In this document: piece by piece, positions 18,089 through 25,900 of the stretch
How positions within the stretch are numbered: the first letter of the stretch is position 1
How the letters are laid out: the number at the start of each line of letters is the position of its first letter
Assembly: GCF_004122115.1 (NCBI RefSeq)
Contig: NZ_SBKP01000017.1
Span: 1 to 43,922 of the forward strand
Length of the DNA stretch: 43,922 nucleotides
Direction of reading: 5' to 3'
From: Sphingobium fluviale
GTDB taxonomy: Bacteria > Pseudomonadota > Alphaproteobacteria > Sphingomonadales > Sphingomonadaceae
Notes under the pieces: model-generated
Told to the model about the DNA's origin: nothing
What the model saw: only the letters and a program-made list of their open reading frames with translations
Database searches by the model: none
Position numbers and translations under genes: made by a program

Positions 18089-18358
18089 ATGGCGACCGAG
18101 ACGAAGGTATTGACCGCGCATGTCCCTCTGGGGCTCGCGGAAAAGGTTGAAGCAATGGCCTCGCGACTCGAACGCTCGCGCGGCTGGGTGGTGAAGCAAG
18201 CGCTCGCCGCCTGGGTCGATCAGGAGGAGGAGCGTCACCGGATGACGCTCGAAGCCCTGGAGGATGTCGATGCCGGACGGGTGATCGACCACCAGGCGAT
18301 CACGGCATGGGCCGACAGCCTTGGGACGGACAAGCCGCTACCCTCGCCGGTCAAATGA
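18089..18358 (+). CDS. RHH antitoxin (RelB/ParD-type)
   Basis: A protein of 89 residues from the ATG at 18089; a GTG at 18080 is an alternative. The N-terminal half fits a ribbon-helix-helix (TKVLTAHVPLGLAEKVEAMA, then an R-S-R-G-W-V-V-K-Q-A-L helix), and the acidic C-terminus would wrap the toxin. It overlaps the toxin gene by ATGA, the usual coupling in TA operons. Expected function: DNA-binding antitoxin and autorepressor that stabilises the plasmid. Confidence 0.85.
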   Translation: MATETKVLTAHVPLGLAEKVEAMASRLERSRGWVVKQALAAWVDQEEERHRMTLEALEDVDAGRVIDHQAITAWADSLGTDKPLPSPVK

Positions 18359-18648
18359 AGATCCAGTGGACCAGCAAGGCGTCGTCGGACCTTGTGCGAC
18401 TGCACGAGCATCTGGGTCCGGTCGCCCCCGAAGCGGCGGCGCGCGTGGTCCAGCAACTCGCCCACGCACCGGATCGGCTGATCGATTATCCGAGGATCGG
18501 CGAGAAGCTGGAAGCCTATGAGCCGCGCGAGGTCCGCCGGATCATCGTCGGCAACTACGAGATGCGCTACGAGATCGCGGCCGGAACGATCTTCATACTG
18601 CGCCTCTGGCATTGCCGCGAAAACCGCAACTTCGAATCGGAGCAGTAG
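18355..18648 (+). CDS. RelE/ParE-family toxin
   Basis: A protein of 97 residues whose ATG overlaps the antitoxin stop. It has the RelE/ParE fold markers: an MKIQWTSKASSDLVRLHEHL start, a central R-x-G-E-K-L-E-A-Y segment and the C-terminal strand pair YEMRYEI and FILRLWHCRENR. ParE-like toxins poison gyrase and RelE-like toxins cleave mRNA on the ribosome; the sequence alone does not decide, though the W-H-x-R-E-N-R ending favours the ParE branch. Length is normal, so it is probably active. Confidence 0.85.
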   Translation: MKIQWTSKASSDLVRLHEHLGPVAPEAAARVVQQLAHAPDRLIDYPRIGEKLEAYEPREVRRIIVGNYEMRYEIAAGTIFILRLWHCRENRNFESEQ

Positions 18649-19080
18649 CGAGGATGCGATCGACCACCGCCGCAGTCGGCCGGACAGCCATTTCAGAGTA
18701 GCTCTCACGGGTTCCGCCAGTCCCGGTTGACCGACGATGGCACCAGGAATGTGGTCGGCTTCGATCCGCTGAAAAACTTGCACTTCGGCTTCACGGTCGG
18801 TGGGAAAATGGGGTGCGAGGTCTCGCCTCTCCTCTTCGCCGCCAGCGAACCTCGGCTCGCTCACGCACAAAATCGAAACAGAGACGGCGTCTTTGTTTCC
18901 GTCCAATCGGCCGTAATCACTGGCGTATGCCAAATGATCGGCTGCTGCCAGATCGCGGCGCGGCCATAAGCCATGCTTCACGACCCCAGTGAGATTCGCA
19001 GCTTGGGTGAAATGCAGCAGGAACCGCACGTCGCGGTCCAGGGCGATCGAGCGGATATGCGTCCTGCGGGCCTCGTTCAT
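18649..19080 (-). pseudogene. DarT-like (DUF4433) ADP-ribosyltransferase remnant
   Basis: From the ATG at 19080 the frame gives an N-terminal DUF4433/DarT signature (LLHFTQAANLTGVVKHGLW, then YGRLDGNKDAVSVSI) and soon afterwards a typical C-terminal tract (HFPTDREAEVQVF, then I-x-G-A-I-V and L-A-E-P-V). The roughly 100 residues normally between them, containing the W-V-L-L core and the catalytic Glu region, are missing. The join is in frame near E-P-R-F-A-G. Downstream the frame runs on into the antisense of the toxin gene without its own stop. The start overlaps the primase stop by ATGA. DarT modifies thymidine in ssDNA; this copy should be dead. No DarG antitoxin gene is nearby. Confidence 0.65.
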
Positions 19081-19925
19081 CGCAATGATCCCATAGACGC
19101 CTCCAATACCTCCGCCCAGTCTTTGACGCCGCGCGGCGCCATCCACGTTATCTCAAGACCGGGCCGAGCATATCGCAACGCCGCGCGTGCCGCCGCCAGT
19201 TCACCTTCGGCGTCATTGTCGACGGCGAGGATCAAGGATGTCAGACCTTGCGGCAGCAGGATCTGATCGAGACGCCGTGCACCCAAGCTCGCCCAGCAGG
19301 GAGCTCCTTGAATGAGGGTGAAGGCCCGCGCGGTTTCGAAGCCCTCGGCAAGCGCCAGGCAAGAAGCCGCCCGCCCTCCCCCTTGCCATGCCCCCTGCCC
19401 TGGCCGCCCCAGCATGAGCTTCATGCGGTACTTGCCGGTTTCCCGGTCGAGGAAGATGCGCTGGATGGCAGTCAGTCGCCGCCCTTCGCGCACGGCCACG
19501 AGCAAGGCGGGATGGAACGTGGTCCAGGGCTTGGGACGATAAGGACAGCGTGGATGAAATCGGAGATCATCGGTAGGCGGCTCGAGATGCCGCAGCGTCA
19601 GGTAACGCTCAGCGAGAGTGCCCGGGATCGGAAGCCCCTCCTCCCAGAGCCGTGCGGCATTGCCCGAAGCGCGCGCGGGCATGTCCCGGTAGGAGTAGTG
19701 TTGCCGGATCGGTATCCGGCGCAATTCGCGCAGGACATCTTCGCGATCACAACCGGCAAAGCAAGTGACAAGAATACCGCGATCGCCCTGACGGATCGAG
19801 AGGCTTGGTGTGCTATCAGCATGCGCCGGGCACAGGCACATGGCGGTGCGGCCATGCCAGGTGCCACCGAGAGCACCTACGAGATCGATGAGTTCCTGGG
19901 ATGGTCGTCGGGCTGTAAGCGGCAT
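19077..19925 (-). CDS. CHC2/Toprim primase-like plasmid protein
   Basis: A protein of 282 residues. The N-terminus carries a zinc-ribbon-like set, C30, C32-P-A-H35, C55 and C59, as in the CHC2 domain of DnaG-type primases. The C-terminal half is a Toprim domain with the acidic residue in LAEGFE (about 194) and D-N-D at 236-238. The middle (LAERYLTLRHL) matches the DUF7146 region of plasmid Toprim proteins. It lacks a helicase domain. Probably primes plasmid DNA synthesis, perhaps after conjugative transfer. The stop overlaps the DarT-like remnant by 4 nt, so the two were once one transcription unit. Confidence 0.75.
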   Translation of the reverse strand: MPLTARRPSQELIDLVGALGGTWHGRTAMCLCPAHADSTPSLSIRQGDRGILVTCFAGCDREDVLRELRRIPIRQHYSYRDMPARASGNAARLWEEGLPIPGTLAERYLTLRHLEPPTDDLRFHPRCPYRPKPWTTFHPALLVAVREGRRLTAIQRIFLDRETGKYRMKLMLGRPGQGAWQGGGRAASCLALAEGFETARAFTLIQGAPCWASLGARRLDQILLPQGLTSLILAVDNDAEGELAAARAALRYARPGLEITWMAPRGVKDWAEVLEASMGSLR

Positions 19926-20486
19926 GGCATTCCTCCTGCTTGCATGCCCCTGCCCCTCTCCCTCTTTCTCCCGGCCATCAGATCGCGGTCTATCTGTGCT
20001 CCGGGCTGCGTGCGCGGATCGAGGAAGCGCGAATAGCCACCGGGGTGCACGGCCGGTTTGCGGATGGGATTTCCTGCGAGCGGAATGAATGCCTCGATGG
20101 CGGTGGGCCTTGTCGCCGCCTATTCGAGCGCCAGGAGAACATCGTCAGCGGCAGTTCTGGCCCTGTCCGATTCGTGGACCACCGCCAACTCGGATGCCGC
20201 CGGGAAGGAATTTGAGTTCCATTCTCGAAGCGGCGACAAGACCGATCTATGCTTGCCGCCAATTCTGGCGATCACTTGATTCGCATGGAAACCGGAGCTT
20301 GTCCGTTCGCCCGGAATGATCCCGGACTCTCCATCTGAGAGCAGCGTTGTCCTTGCATGATGGCGCCAGCTGCTACCAATTTGACTAACCACCATCCTTT
20401 TGGCATAGCTGTCCGGGATAAGGGGTCTTTTTTCGACCTTTTTCACGAACCAAGGCCAATTTGGGTTGAGAAGGGGGACAACGCCC
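19926..20486. other. upstream region of the parA-parB-repA operon
   Basis: No supported gene in 561 nt. The last 130 nt are more AT-rich and contain two pyrimidine tracts separated by CGACC (at about 20428-20447), followed by AAGGGGGA as the parA ribosome site. It presumably holds the divergent promoters for parA and the primase gene and may hold an autoregulatory site, but I could not identify a clear dyad. Confidence 0.35.
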
Positions 20487-21683
20487 ATGCTGTCGGGTCA
20501 GATTCTCGATGCGATGATCACCTCGTGCGAGAATGCAAAAACCGTTCTGCGGCAAGCGGCGATAGATCCATCCGACAGGAAAACCCTCAATATTTCAATG
20601 GGGGCCTCGGTCGCCGCGGAGTTTCTGGGGAGGACGCCCGAAGCCCTGTCCAAGGCGGAAGCGCGTGGACGCCTTCCTGCGCCGAAGACGTCCGCCAACG
20701 GGCGCAGATATTACACGGTCGAGGATTTGATCGCGATTCGCGAAGCGCTCGGTATCAAGATGGGCAAATTGCCGTCCGAGCGAGCGGTCGTCGTGGCCGT
20801 GCAGAATTTCAAGGGCGGTGTCAGCAAATCGACCACGGGCAAGCACCTTGCCGATTATCTTGCCCTGCGGGGTTACCGGGTTCTTGTCGTGGACTGCGAT
20901 CCCCAGGCTTCGATGAGCGTGATGTTCGACGTCAATCTCGAGGCCTTGGTCGACGAGACCCATACGCTGTCGAATTTCCTGTCGCCGCGCATCGACGAAG
21001 CGGATTCGCTGCGCAAGACGATCCAGAAGACAGCCTGGCCCAATATCGACATCTGCCCGGCGAACCTCGGCCTGCAGGACACCGAATGGGAACTGACCGC
21101 GACGATCGAGGAAGGACCGACAGCGATCGCGGGCGCGTTCCGCATGCTGCGGATCGGACTGGAGGAAGTTCGTCACGACTATGACGTCGTCATTCTCGAC
21201 CCTCCCCCGGCCATGGGGTTTCTCGGCGTGAACACGCTGACTGCGGCCGATGGCCTGTTGATCCCCGTCCCTGCCCGGCAGCTCGACTATCTGTCGACCA
21301 TTCATTTCATGCAGACCTGCCGCGAGGCGATGGATCTCGTCTCCAAGTTCGACACGTCGATCGACTATGGCTTCATTCGGGTCGTCTGCACGATGTTCCA
21401 GCCCAGTCGCACGAACGAGGCGCAGATGCTCCAGGTCATGGAGAAGACCTACGCCGGACAAATGCTCTCGACACCGATTCTGCTCTCGGAAGAGATCAAG
21501 AATGCGGGACTTTCGATGTCTTCGATTTACGAGATCAACAAACCCTACGGCTCGCATCAGACCTATGTTCGCTGCCGCGACAATCTCAACATGGTCTTCC
21601 GCGAGGTAGAGAAAGACATCTGCAAGCAGTGGCCATCGCGGATGGCGCAGCTTGGCACCGATCGGTTGACGGAGGCCGCATGA
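20487..21683 (+). CDS. parA: ParA/RepA partition ATPase
   Basis: A protein of 398 residues from the ATG at 20487, chosen over an upstream in-frame start because AAGGGGGA lies just before it. Residues 1-95 form an N-terminal region with a MerR-like helix-turn-helix (GASVAAEFLGRTPEALSKAE, then Y-Y-T-V-E-D-L), as in type Ia and RepABC ParAs, which repress their own promoter. The deviant Walker A (KGGVSKST) is at 109-116, followed by VVDCDPQ and a V-I-L-D-P-P-P Walker B segment. The first gene of a parA-parB-repA operon; it drives segregation together with ParB bound at parS. The stop overlaps parB by ATGA. Confidence 0.9.
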   Translation: MLSGQILDAMITSCENAKTVLRQAAIDPSDRKTLNISMGASVAAEFLGRTPEALSKAEARGRLPAPKTSANGRRYYTVEDLIAIREALGIKMGKLPSERAVVVAVQNFKGGVSKSTTGKHLADYLALRGYRVLVVDCDPQASMSVMFDVNLEALVDETHTLSNFLSPRIDEADSLRKTIQKTAWPNIDICPANLGLQDTEWELTATIEEGPTAIAGAFRMLRIGLEEVRHDYDVVILDPPPAMGFLGVNTLTAADGLLIPVPARQLDYLSTIHFMQTCREAMDLVSKFDTSIDYGFIRVVCTMFQPSRTNEAQMLQVMEKTYAGQMLSTPILLSEEIKNAGLSMSSIYEINKPYGSHQTYVRCRDNLNMVFREVEKDICKQWPSRMAQLGTDRLTEAA

Positions 21684-22750
21684 GCAGCGCGGGGGGCAGA
21701 CGGCGGAGTCTCTTGGCGAACGCCATCGAAAGCATCGGCACGACACCGCCCCCGACACGCGCGGCCGATGGTCCCGTCGCCGGGGATCACGCGGATCGAG
21801 AAAAGCCCGCCGAAGAACCGGCGACACCGTCCTTCCTCGAACGGCGCGGGGTTGCGTTCGATGAGATCGCGCGCACCGTCAAGCGCCTCACCATTCGCCT
21901 GAAGCCGTCGGAATGCTCGATCTGGCCAGGCAATGCGCGCGACTATGCGGCGCTTAGCTATGACCGCTGCGCCTCCCTGATTGAATCGATCAGGGAGGAA
22001 GGAACCAATCGCGAACCGGTGGTCGTCAGGCGAACCCCCAATGCCGAACAGCCCTATGAGCTGATCGTCGGCACACGTCGTCATTTTTCGATCTCCTGGC
22101 TCCATGCGAACAACCATAGCGAGATCGAACTCGTAGCCCGGATCGAAACGCTCGATGACGAAGGCGCCTTCCGTCTCGCGGACCTGGAAAACCGGGAGCG
22201 CGAGGACGTCACCGATCTCGAGCGGGCCCGAAATTATCGGCACGCGGTGGAAGCCTATTATAAGGGCGTCAGGGCGCAGATGGCCGAGCGCCTGGCGATC
22301 CCCAAGCAGAATCTTCACAATCTGCTGCAACTCGCCGAACTCCCCGACGAGGTGGTGAGCGCATTTGCGGAACCAGGCGACCTGAAGGTCCGTCACGGCA
22401 TGCGCCTGTCGCCGCTCATCAAGGATGAGCGCTATCGCGACGCCATTCTCGGTGAGGCGGCCATAATCGCCGCCGAGCAGAAAGAGCTGCTGGCCGCCGG
22501 CGCGGAAAAGATCGAGGGCAGCAAAGTCTGCGAACGCCTGGCCGCGGCCGTGACACCTTCCAGGCCTGCGCCTTCGCCAAAGGCGAAGCCGGCTCTGACG
22601 GCAGCTTCGGGCAAGGAGATCGGACAAGTTCTCGCCGATACCAAGGCGAAGGGCATCACGATCAACATCAATCCAAAAGGCCGCGCATCGGTCGATGAGA
22701 TTCTGGACGCACTGCGTCCGGTCATCGAGAGCGCGAGATTTGCGCGATAA
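21680..22750 (+). CDS. parB: ParB/RepB partition protein
   Basis: A protein of 356 residues starting within the parA stop (ATGA overlap). ParB N-terminal boxes are visible (N-R-E-P-V-V-V, then Y-E-L-I-V-G-T-R-R and L-A-D-L-E-N-R-E-R-E-D), then a helix-turn-helix (MAERLAIPKQNLHNLLQLAEL) and a basic, alanine-rich C-terminal part for dimerisation. It should bind the centromere. The best candidate sites are the two 16-bp palindromes at 22796 and 24882, the first just 46 nt past its stop. Length and context fit the RepB branch. Confidence 0.9.
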   Translation: MSSAGGRRRSLLANAIESIGTTPPPTRAADGPVAGDHADREKPAEEPATPSFLERRGVAFDEIARTVKRLTIRLKPSECSIWPGNARDYAALSYDRCASLIESIREEGTNREPVVVRRTPNAEQPYELIVGTRRHFSISWLHANNHSEIELVARIETLDDEGAFRLADLENREREDVTDLERARNYRHAVEAYYKGVRAQMAERLAIPKQNLHNLLQLAELPDEVVSAFAEPGDLKVRHGMRLSPLIKDERYRDAILGEAAIIAAEQKELLAAGAEKIEGSKVCERLAAAVTPSRPAPSPKAKPALTAASGKEIGQVLADTKAKGITININPKGRASVDEILDALRPVIESARFAR

Positions 22751-22795
22751 TGAGAATCCACAATAAATCTTTTATTTTCAAATCGTTATGATGGA

Positions 22796-22811
22796 GTAAA
22801 ACGCGTTTTAC
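22796..22811. promoter_or_regulatory. candidate parS palindrome, copy 1
   Basis: The perfect 16-bp palindrome GTAAAACGCGTTTTAC lies between parB and repA and recurs exactly at 24882-24897. The size and full symmetry suit a ParB/RepB centromere site (repABC parS sites are also 16-bp palindromes), although the bases differ from the usual GTTxxxxGCxxxxAAC. It could also act as an operator for repA, whose ATG is 19 nt downstream. Confidence 0.6.
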
Positions 22812-22830
22812 GCGTGTTGCAGGACATGAG

Positions 22831-23961
22831 ATGCCACAGGACTACCGCGAAGACGGTCAAGTAGACCTCTTTCTGCCGCAACTGACGGCACTGCCGCTTC
22901 GCGACCAGCGCGAAACGATGGAACGCCCATTCTTTTCCCTGTCCAAGCGCAAGCGCCTGAAGCCGATCGACTATGTCAGTCCGGACCGAAAAGTTACCGT
23001 CCATGTTTCGGCCAACTCGGAATATGGCCTCGCCACGATCTACGATCTCGACATCCTGATCTACTGCGCCTCGGTGCTCATCGAACATAAGCGCCGCGGT
23101 GCGAACGACATTCCGCAAACCTTGAACGTCGTGCCCTACGACATGCTCAGGACACTCAAACGCGAGGTCGGCGGCCGAGCCTATGACTTGCTGGGCAATG
23201 CGCTTGACCGTCTGCAGTCAACCACGGTGAAGACCAATATCCGCTCGGGCGACGCTGTCGAAACCACTTTCTCCTGGATCGACAGCTACAGTCAGCTCAA
23301 GGACCGCACGGGCAACGTGCGAGGTATGCGCATCACCCTCGCCAAGTGGTTTTACGACGGCGTGCTGATGGAAGGCGGCGTCCTCGCGATCGATCCCGCC
23401 TATTTCTCGCTCACCGGGGGGAGAGAACGCTGGCTGTACCGGGTTGCGCGCAAGCACGCCGGCGGCGCCGGAACGGACGGCTTCGCGATCTCCATGCCGA
23501 CGCTGTTCGAAAAATCGGGCGCGGAAGGTGACTATCGTCGCTTCAAATTCGAGATGACCAAGATCGTCCGGGAAAACGCGCTGCCGGGTTACGCGCTCGA
23601 ACTGGAATTGCGCGCAGAGGCCGAACCGTTCCTGCGCATGGTCAGGCGCAACCTCACGAGCGAACCCGGAGCCCCCTCCCCTGCCCTGGTCCAGACTGCA
23701 CCCACGCCTGGCCGGGCTACTCCTTCCGCACAAGACAAGGCGATCGACGAACCGCCGATCGCCTTCCCGGAATATGGACATATCGCCCATAGCGCCTTTG
23801 GCGCCATCGCACGGGCCAACCTGCCCGAACCGCAGCGTGACCACGGCATGGTCGCCGACGACTTTCGGTCATTCCTGAGGCAGCGCGAAATCGCATACGA
23901 CGCCAGGAACATCACGCAGATCTTCGCAACATTCTGTTCGAAGCAACGCGCGGCGCTGTAG
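22831..23961 (+). CDS. repA: RPA-family replication initiator RepA
   Basis: A protein of 376 residues matching the replication initiator A (RPA) group of alphaproteobacterial plasmids: an N-terminal R-P-F-F-S-L-S-K-R-K-R segment, VSANSEYGLATIYDLDILIY, a central D-R-L-Q-S-T-T-V-K-T-N-I segment and a winged-helix-like region. It follows the partition genes in the order parA-parB-repA. Iterons resembling GTTCCTGAAATACCGTGC begin within 30 nt of its stop and cluster at 24932-25037, making it the probable iteron-binding initiator. Its stop codon sits inside a 28-bp perfect palindrome. Confidence 0.88.
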   Translation: MPQDYREDGQVDLFLPQLTALPLRDQRETMERPFFSLSKRKRLKPIDYVSPDRKVTVHVSANSEYGLATIYDLDILIYCASVLIEHKRRGANDIPQTLNVVPYDMLRTLKREVGGRAYDLLGNALDRLQSTTVKTNIRSGDAVETTFSWIDSYSQLKDRTGNVRGMRITLAKWFYDGVLMEGGVLAIDPAYFSLTGGRERWLYRVARKHAGGAGTDGFAISMPTLFEKSGAEGDYRRFKFEMTKIVRENALPGYALELELRAEAEPFLRMVRRNLTSEPGAPSPALVQTAPTPGRATPSAQDKAIDEPPIAFPEYGHIAHSAFGAIARANLPEPQRDHGMVADDFRSFLRQREIAYDARNITQIFATFCSKQRAAL

Positions 23962-23977
23962 CGCGCTACAGCGCCGC
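23950..23977. terminator. 28-bp perfect palindrome over the repA stop
   Basis: A perfect dyad (arm GCGGCGCTGTAGCG) spans the repA stop codon. It lies inside a longer interrupted inverted repeat, CTGTTCGAAG at 23934-23943 and CTTCGAACAG at 23977-23986. It could form a strong hairpin or cruciform; there is no U-run after it, so a classical intrinsic terminator is unproven. It may instead be a structural element at the edge of the origin. Confidence 0.55.
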
Positions 23978-24038
23978 TTCGAACAGCGCGGCCTTTCAGG
24001 AACAACCTTCCGCTACCCGAGTTGCGCATAGTTCTTGC

Positions 24039-24741
24039 GTTCCTGAAGTACCGACGGACAAGGGCCGGCAGTTGCGCGGCCCCTCCCCACCGAGCACCCC
24101 GTCCTACCGGGACGCTATCCCATAGAATATGAGATCTCAGCCATGACGCGGGGCTCAGCGGCCGGGCGTTGCCGCCATTATTTTCGCCTATTACGCTGTG
24201 CGGGCCGAAGTCACAGCCACCTTGGCCAAGCCGTTACGTCCTTCCGGGCCAGGCTCGGGCATCGATCATCCCACCAGTTGACCGGCGCCGGGTACATCAG
24301 GAACGCGGACACCCTTTCGATCATCGCACGTCGTTTCCAAGCAACCAGGATATAAGCCGGATAAAGCAGATGGCGGGTCAATCTCGTGCCGGCGCTTCCT
24401 GGAACGAGAGGGAAGGGAAGGGGGGGAACGCTGCGATCGTTCATCGAGATCGGCTCCGCGGCAATCGATCAGGCGTTCCTGAAATACCGTGCGGAGGAAA
24501 ACTCCGCCGCCTCGGTCCGCCATGGCAGACGAGATCAAACGGCCGAGCCCAATAGGCGGCCGTTCCCAAAGTACCGCGCCATCGACGTGTATTCACGCCT
24601 CGCCAGGCCCGGAGATGATGGCCCGGCGACCGCCGTTTCAAGCGCCCGGCAGCCAGTCATTGAAGTTCAAACCAGAGCGAAACTCCGCTCCAGAGGCTGG
24701 CCGCCTGTCTCGATCGGCCCTTCGTTCCTAATATACCGTGG
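24039..24741 (+). repeat. dispersed iterons
   Basis: Copies of an 18-bp iteron in the GTTCC orientation: 24039-24056 (GTTCCTGAAGTACCGACG), 24475-24492 (GTTCCTGAAATACCGTGC), 24563-24580 (GTTCCCAAAGTACCGCGC) and 24724-24741 (GTTCCTAATATACCGTGG). One copy in the opposite orientation lies at 24287-24304 (GCCGGGTACATCAGGAAC) and a degenerate one at 23986-24003. Spacing is irregular, unlike the cluster further on. Confidence 0.7.
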
Positions 24742-24881
24742 GAGAGTCGGGAGGCCTTGCCGATTTCCCGGCCAGCAAGTGCCCGAGTGTCATGATCGCG
24801 GCTACAAGAGTGGCTATCAACTGTGTCCGCCTGTGTCGTCAGGAAGCTCAAAACTCCGGGAAATCAGGGATGTAGCATCGA

Positions 24882-24897
24882 GTAAAACGCGTTTTAC
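24882..24897. promoter_or_regulatory. candidate parS palindrome, copy 2
   Basis: Second exact copy of GTAAAACGCGTTTTAC, 35 nt before the regular iteron cluster and about 2.1 kb from the first. Together the two copies bracket repA. A partition complex here would sit directly on the origin; it could equally be a RepA operator. Confidence 0.6.
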
Positions 24898-24931
24898 CGC
24901 CCTTTCCGCCCCGATCTCCAATGACCCGCCC

Positions 24932-25037
24932 ACACGGTATTTCAGGAACGGCGCACGGTACATTGGGAACCGAATCACGGTCCAATGGGAACACCGCACA
25001 GGGTATTTCAGGAACGGTCAGACGGTATTACGGGAAC
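24932..25037 (-). repeat. cluster of five phased iterons
   Basis: Five tandem 18-bp copies in one orientation: 24932-24949, 24953-24970, 24975-24992, 24998-25015 and 25020-25037. The plus-strand consensus is about xCACGGTATTTCAGGAAC. Start-to-start spacing is 21-23 bp, near two helical turns, so initiator molecules would line up on one face of the helix. This is the likely core of the origin. Confidence 0.8.
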
Positions 25038-25129
25038 GCGCTGAATTCCCCGACTCGTGATGAATCCATGAGTCGCGTCCGGCGCATCCACAGCCTAACT
25101 TTCTATCTTTATTTCTAAAGGAATTAACG

Positions 25130-25156
25130 GCGCCTGCGGCGCTTCTCCCTTTCTTT
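25130..25156 (+). terminator. hairpin followed by a pyrimidine run
   Basis: Stem GCGCC, loop TGC, stem GGCGC, followed by TTCTCCCTTTCTTT. A plausible rho-independent terminator marking the far edge of the origin region. Confidence 0.45.
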
Positions 25157-25382
25157 GAAAAGATTGAAGGGGGAGGGGACGCCATCGGCAAGCACCGAAC
25201 ACAATGACAAGGCCCAGTGCCCGATCTCGCACGAGCATAGAGCATCCAGAGGATGGCGTTCAACATCCGCTGCCGAACCGTGCATCGCCCGCCTCCCGAT
25301 CAATCAGCGCGACAACACTCGACGATGCGCACTCGAAGCTGGTCCCATCATCTTGGCTACCCTGCCTTGATTCCCGCGGACG

Positions 25383-25760
25383 ATGGCGGACGAGATCCCG
25401 GTTCACCTCATCCTGTCGCCTGACCTACCTCATCACCGGGTCTGCCTCGACGCCTTCGAAAGAATCGAATGTCGGCGAGCCCAGATCGAAGTCCAAACTC
25501 TCGAGGGCCTGTTGGAAGCCTGGATCTACCTCGATGCTGAACGTCTGCCATCGAACGGGCATCCAGCTGGCGTAGCGCTCACGCGACATCACCTCGTTCG
25601 ATCAGCTTGTGAAATGTTAGGGTACATACCGCCGAAGCCAGGGTGCTTCATATCCAGCGCACCCGTCAAAATCGGAACAAACCGAGAAATAGTCCTAAAA
25701 CGCCGCCAGAGCCTTACCAGGCGCTTTTGGGCCTTCTGGCATCCACGGCCTCATGAATAG
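25383..25760 (+). CDS. hypothetical protein
   Basis: An open frame of 125 residues from an ATG at 25383 with no strong ribosome site. Third positions are GC-rich in the first half, as expected for a coding frame here, and that part reads as a plausible soluble protein (PVHLILSPDLPHH, then L-E-G-L-L-E-A-W-I-Y-L-D-A-E). The second half is basic and less gene-like. I recognise no family. Its position between the origin and the recombinase module suggests a remnant at a module boundary. Confidence 0.3.
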   Translation: MADEIPVHLILSPDLPHHRVCLDAFERIECRRAQIEVQTLEGLLEAWIYLDAERLPSNGHPAGVALTRHHLVRSACEMLGYIPPKPGCFISSAPVKIGTNREIVLKRRQSLTRRFWAFWHPRPHE

Positions 25761-25900
25761 CGTCAAATCGCTCTGTGCGGGCGTCTGGCTGGGCCGTATT
25801 TTGGGCCAGTTGTCACAAGTTTGTGATCAAAATCAGAGCGCACATGATTGTGAACCCCACTTGCTCCCACCGCAAATTCGCATTTGATTCGCAACACCTG

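Larger units (their letters stand above)
23986..25130. other. probable origin of vegetative replication (oriV)
   Basis: About 1.1 kb downstream of repA without a supported gene. It contains about eleven 18-bp iterons in both orientations, the second copy of the 16-bp palindrome at 24882, and at 25090-25127 an AT-rich stretch after GCATCCACA, which loosely resembles a DnaA box. These are standard parts of an iteron-controlled origin. Short frames inside it (for example 24143-24355 and 24386-25060) have no ribosome site and would encode the iterons, so I do not call them genes. Confidence 0.7.

Noticed and set aside
24143..25060. Several plus-strand frames in the origin region
   Set aside because: They would translate through the iterons, lack ribosome sites and resemble no protein.
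25813..25826. TCACAAGTTTGTGA palindrome as a fourth module dyad
   Set aside because: It lacks the ATAA...TTAT core, lies downstream of the DUF1612 gene rather than between divergent units, and is not placed like the other three.
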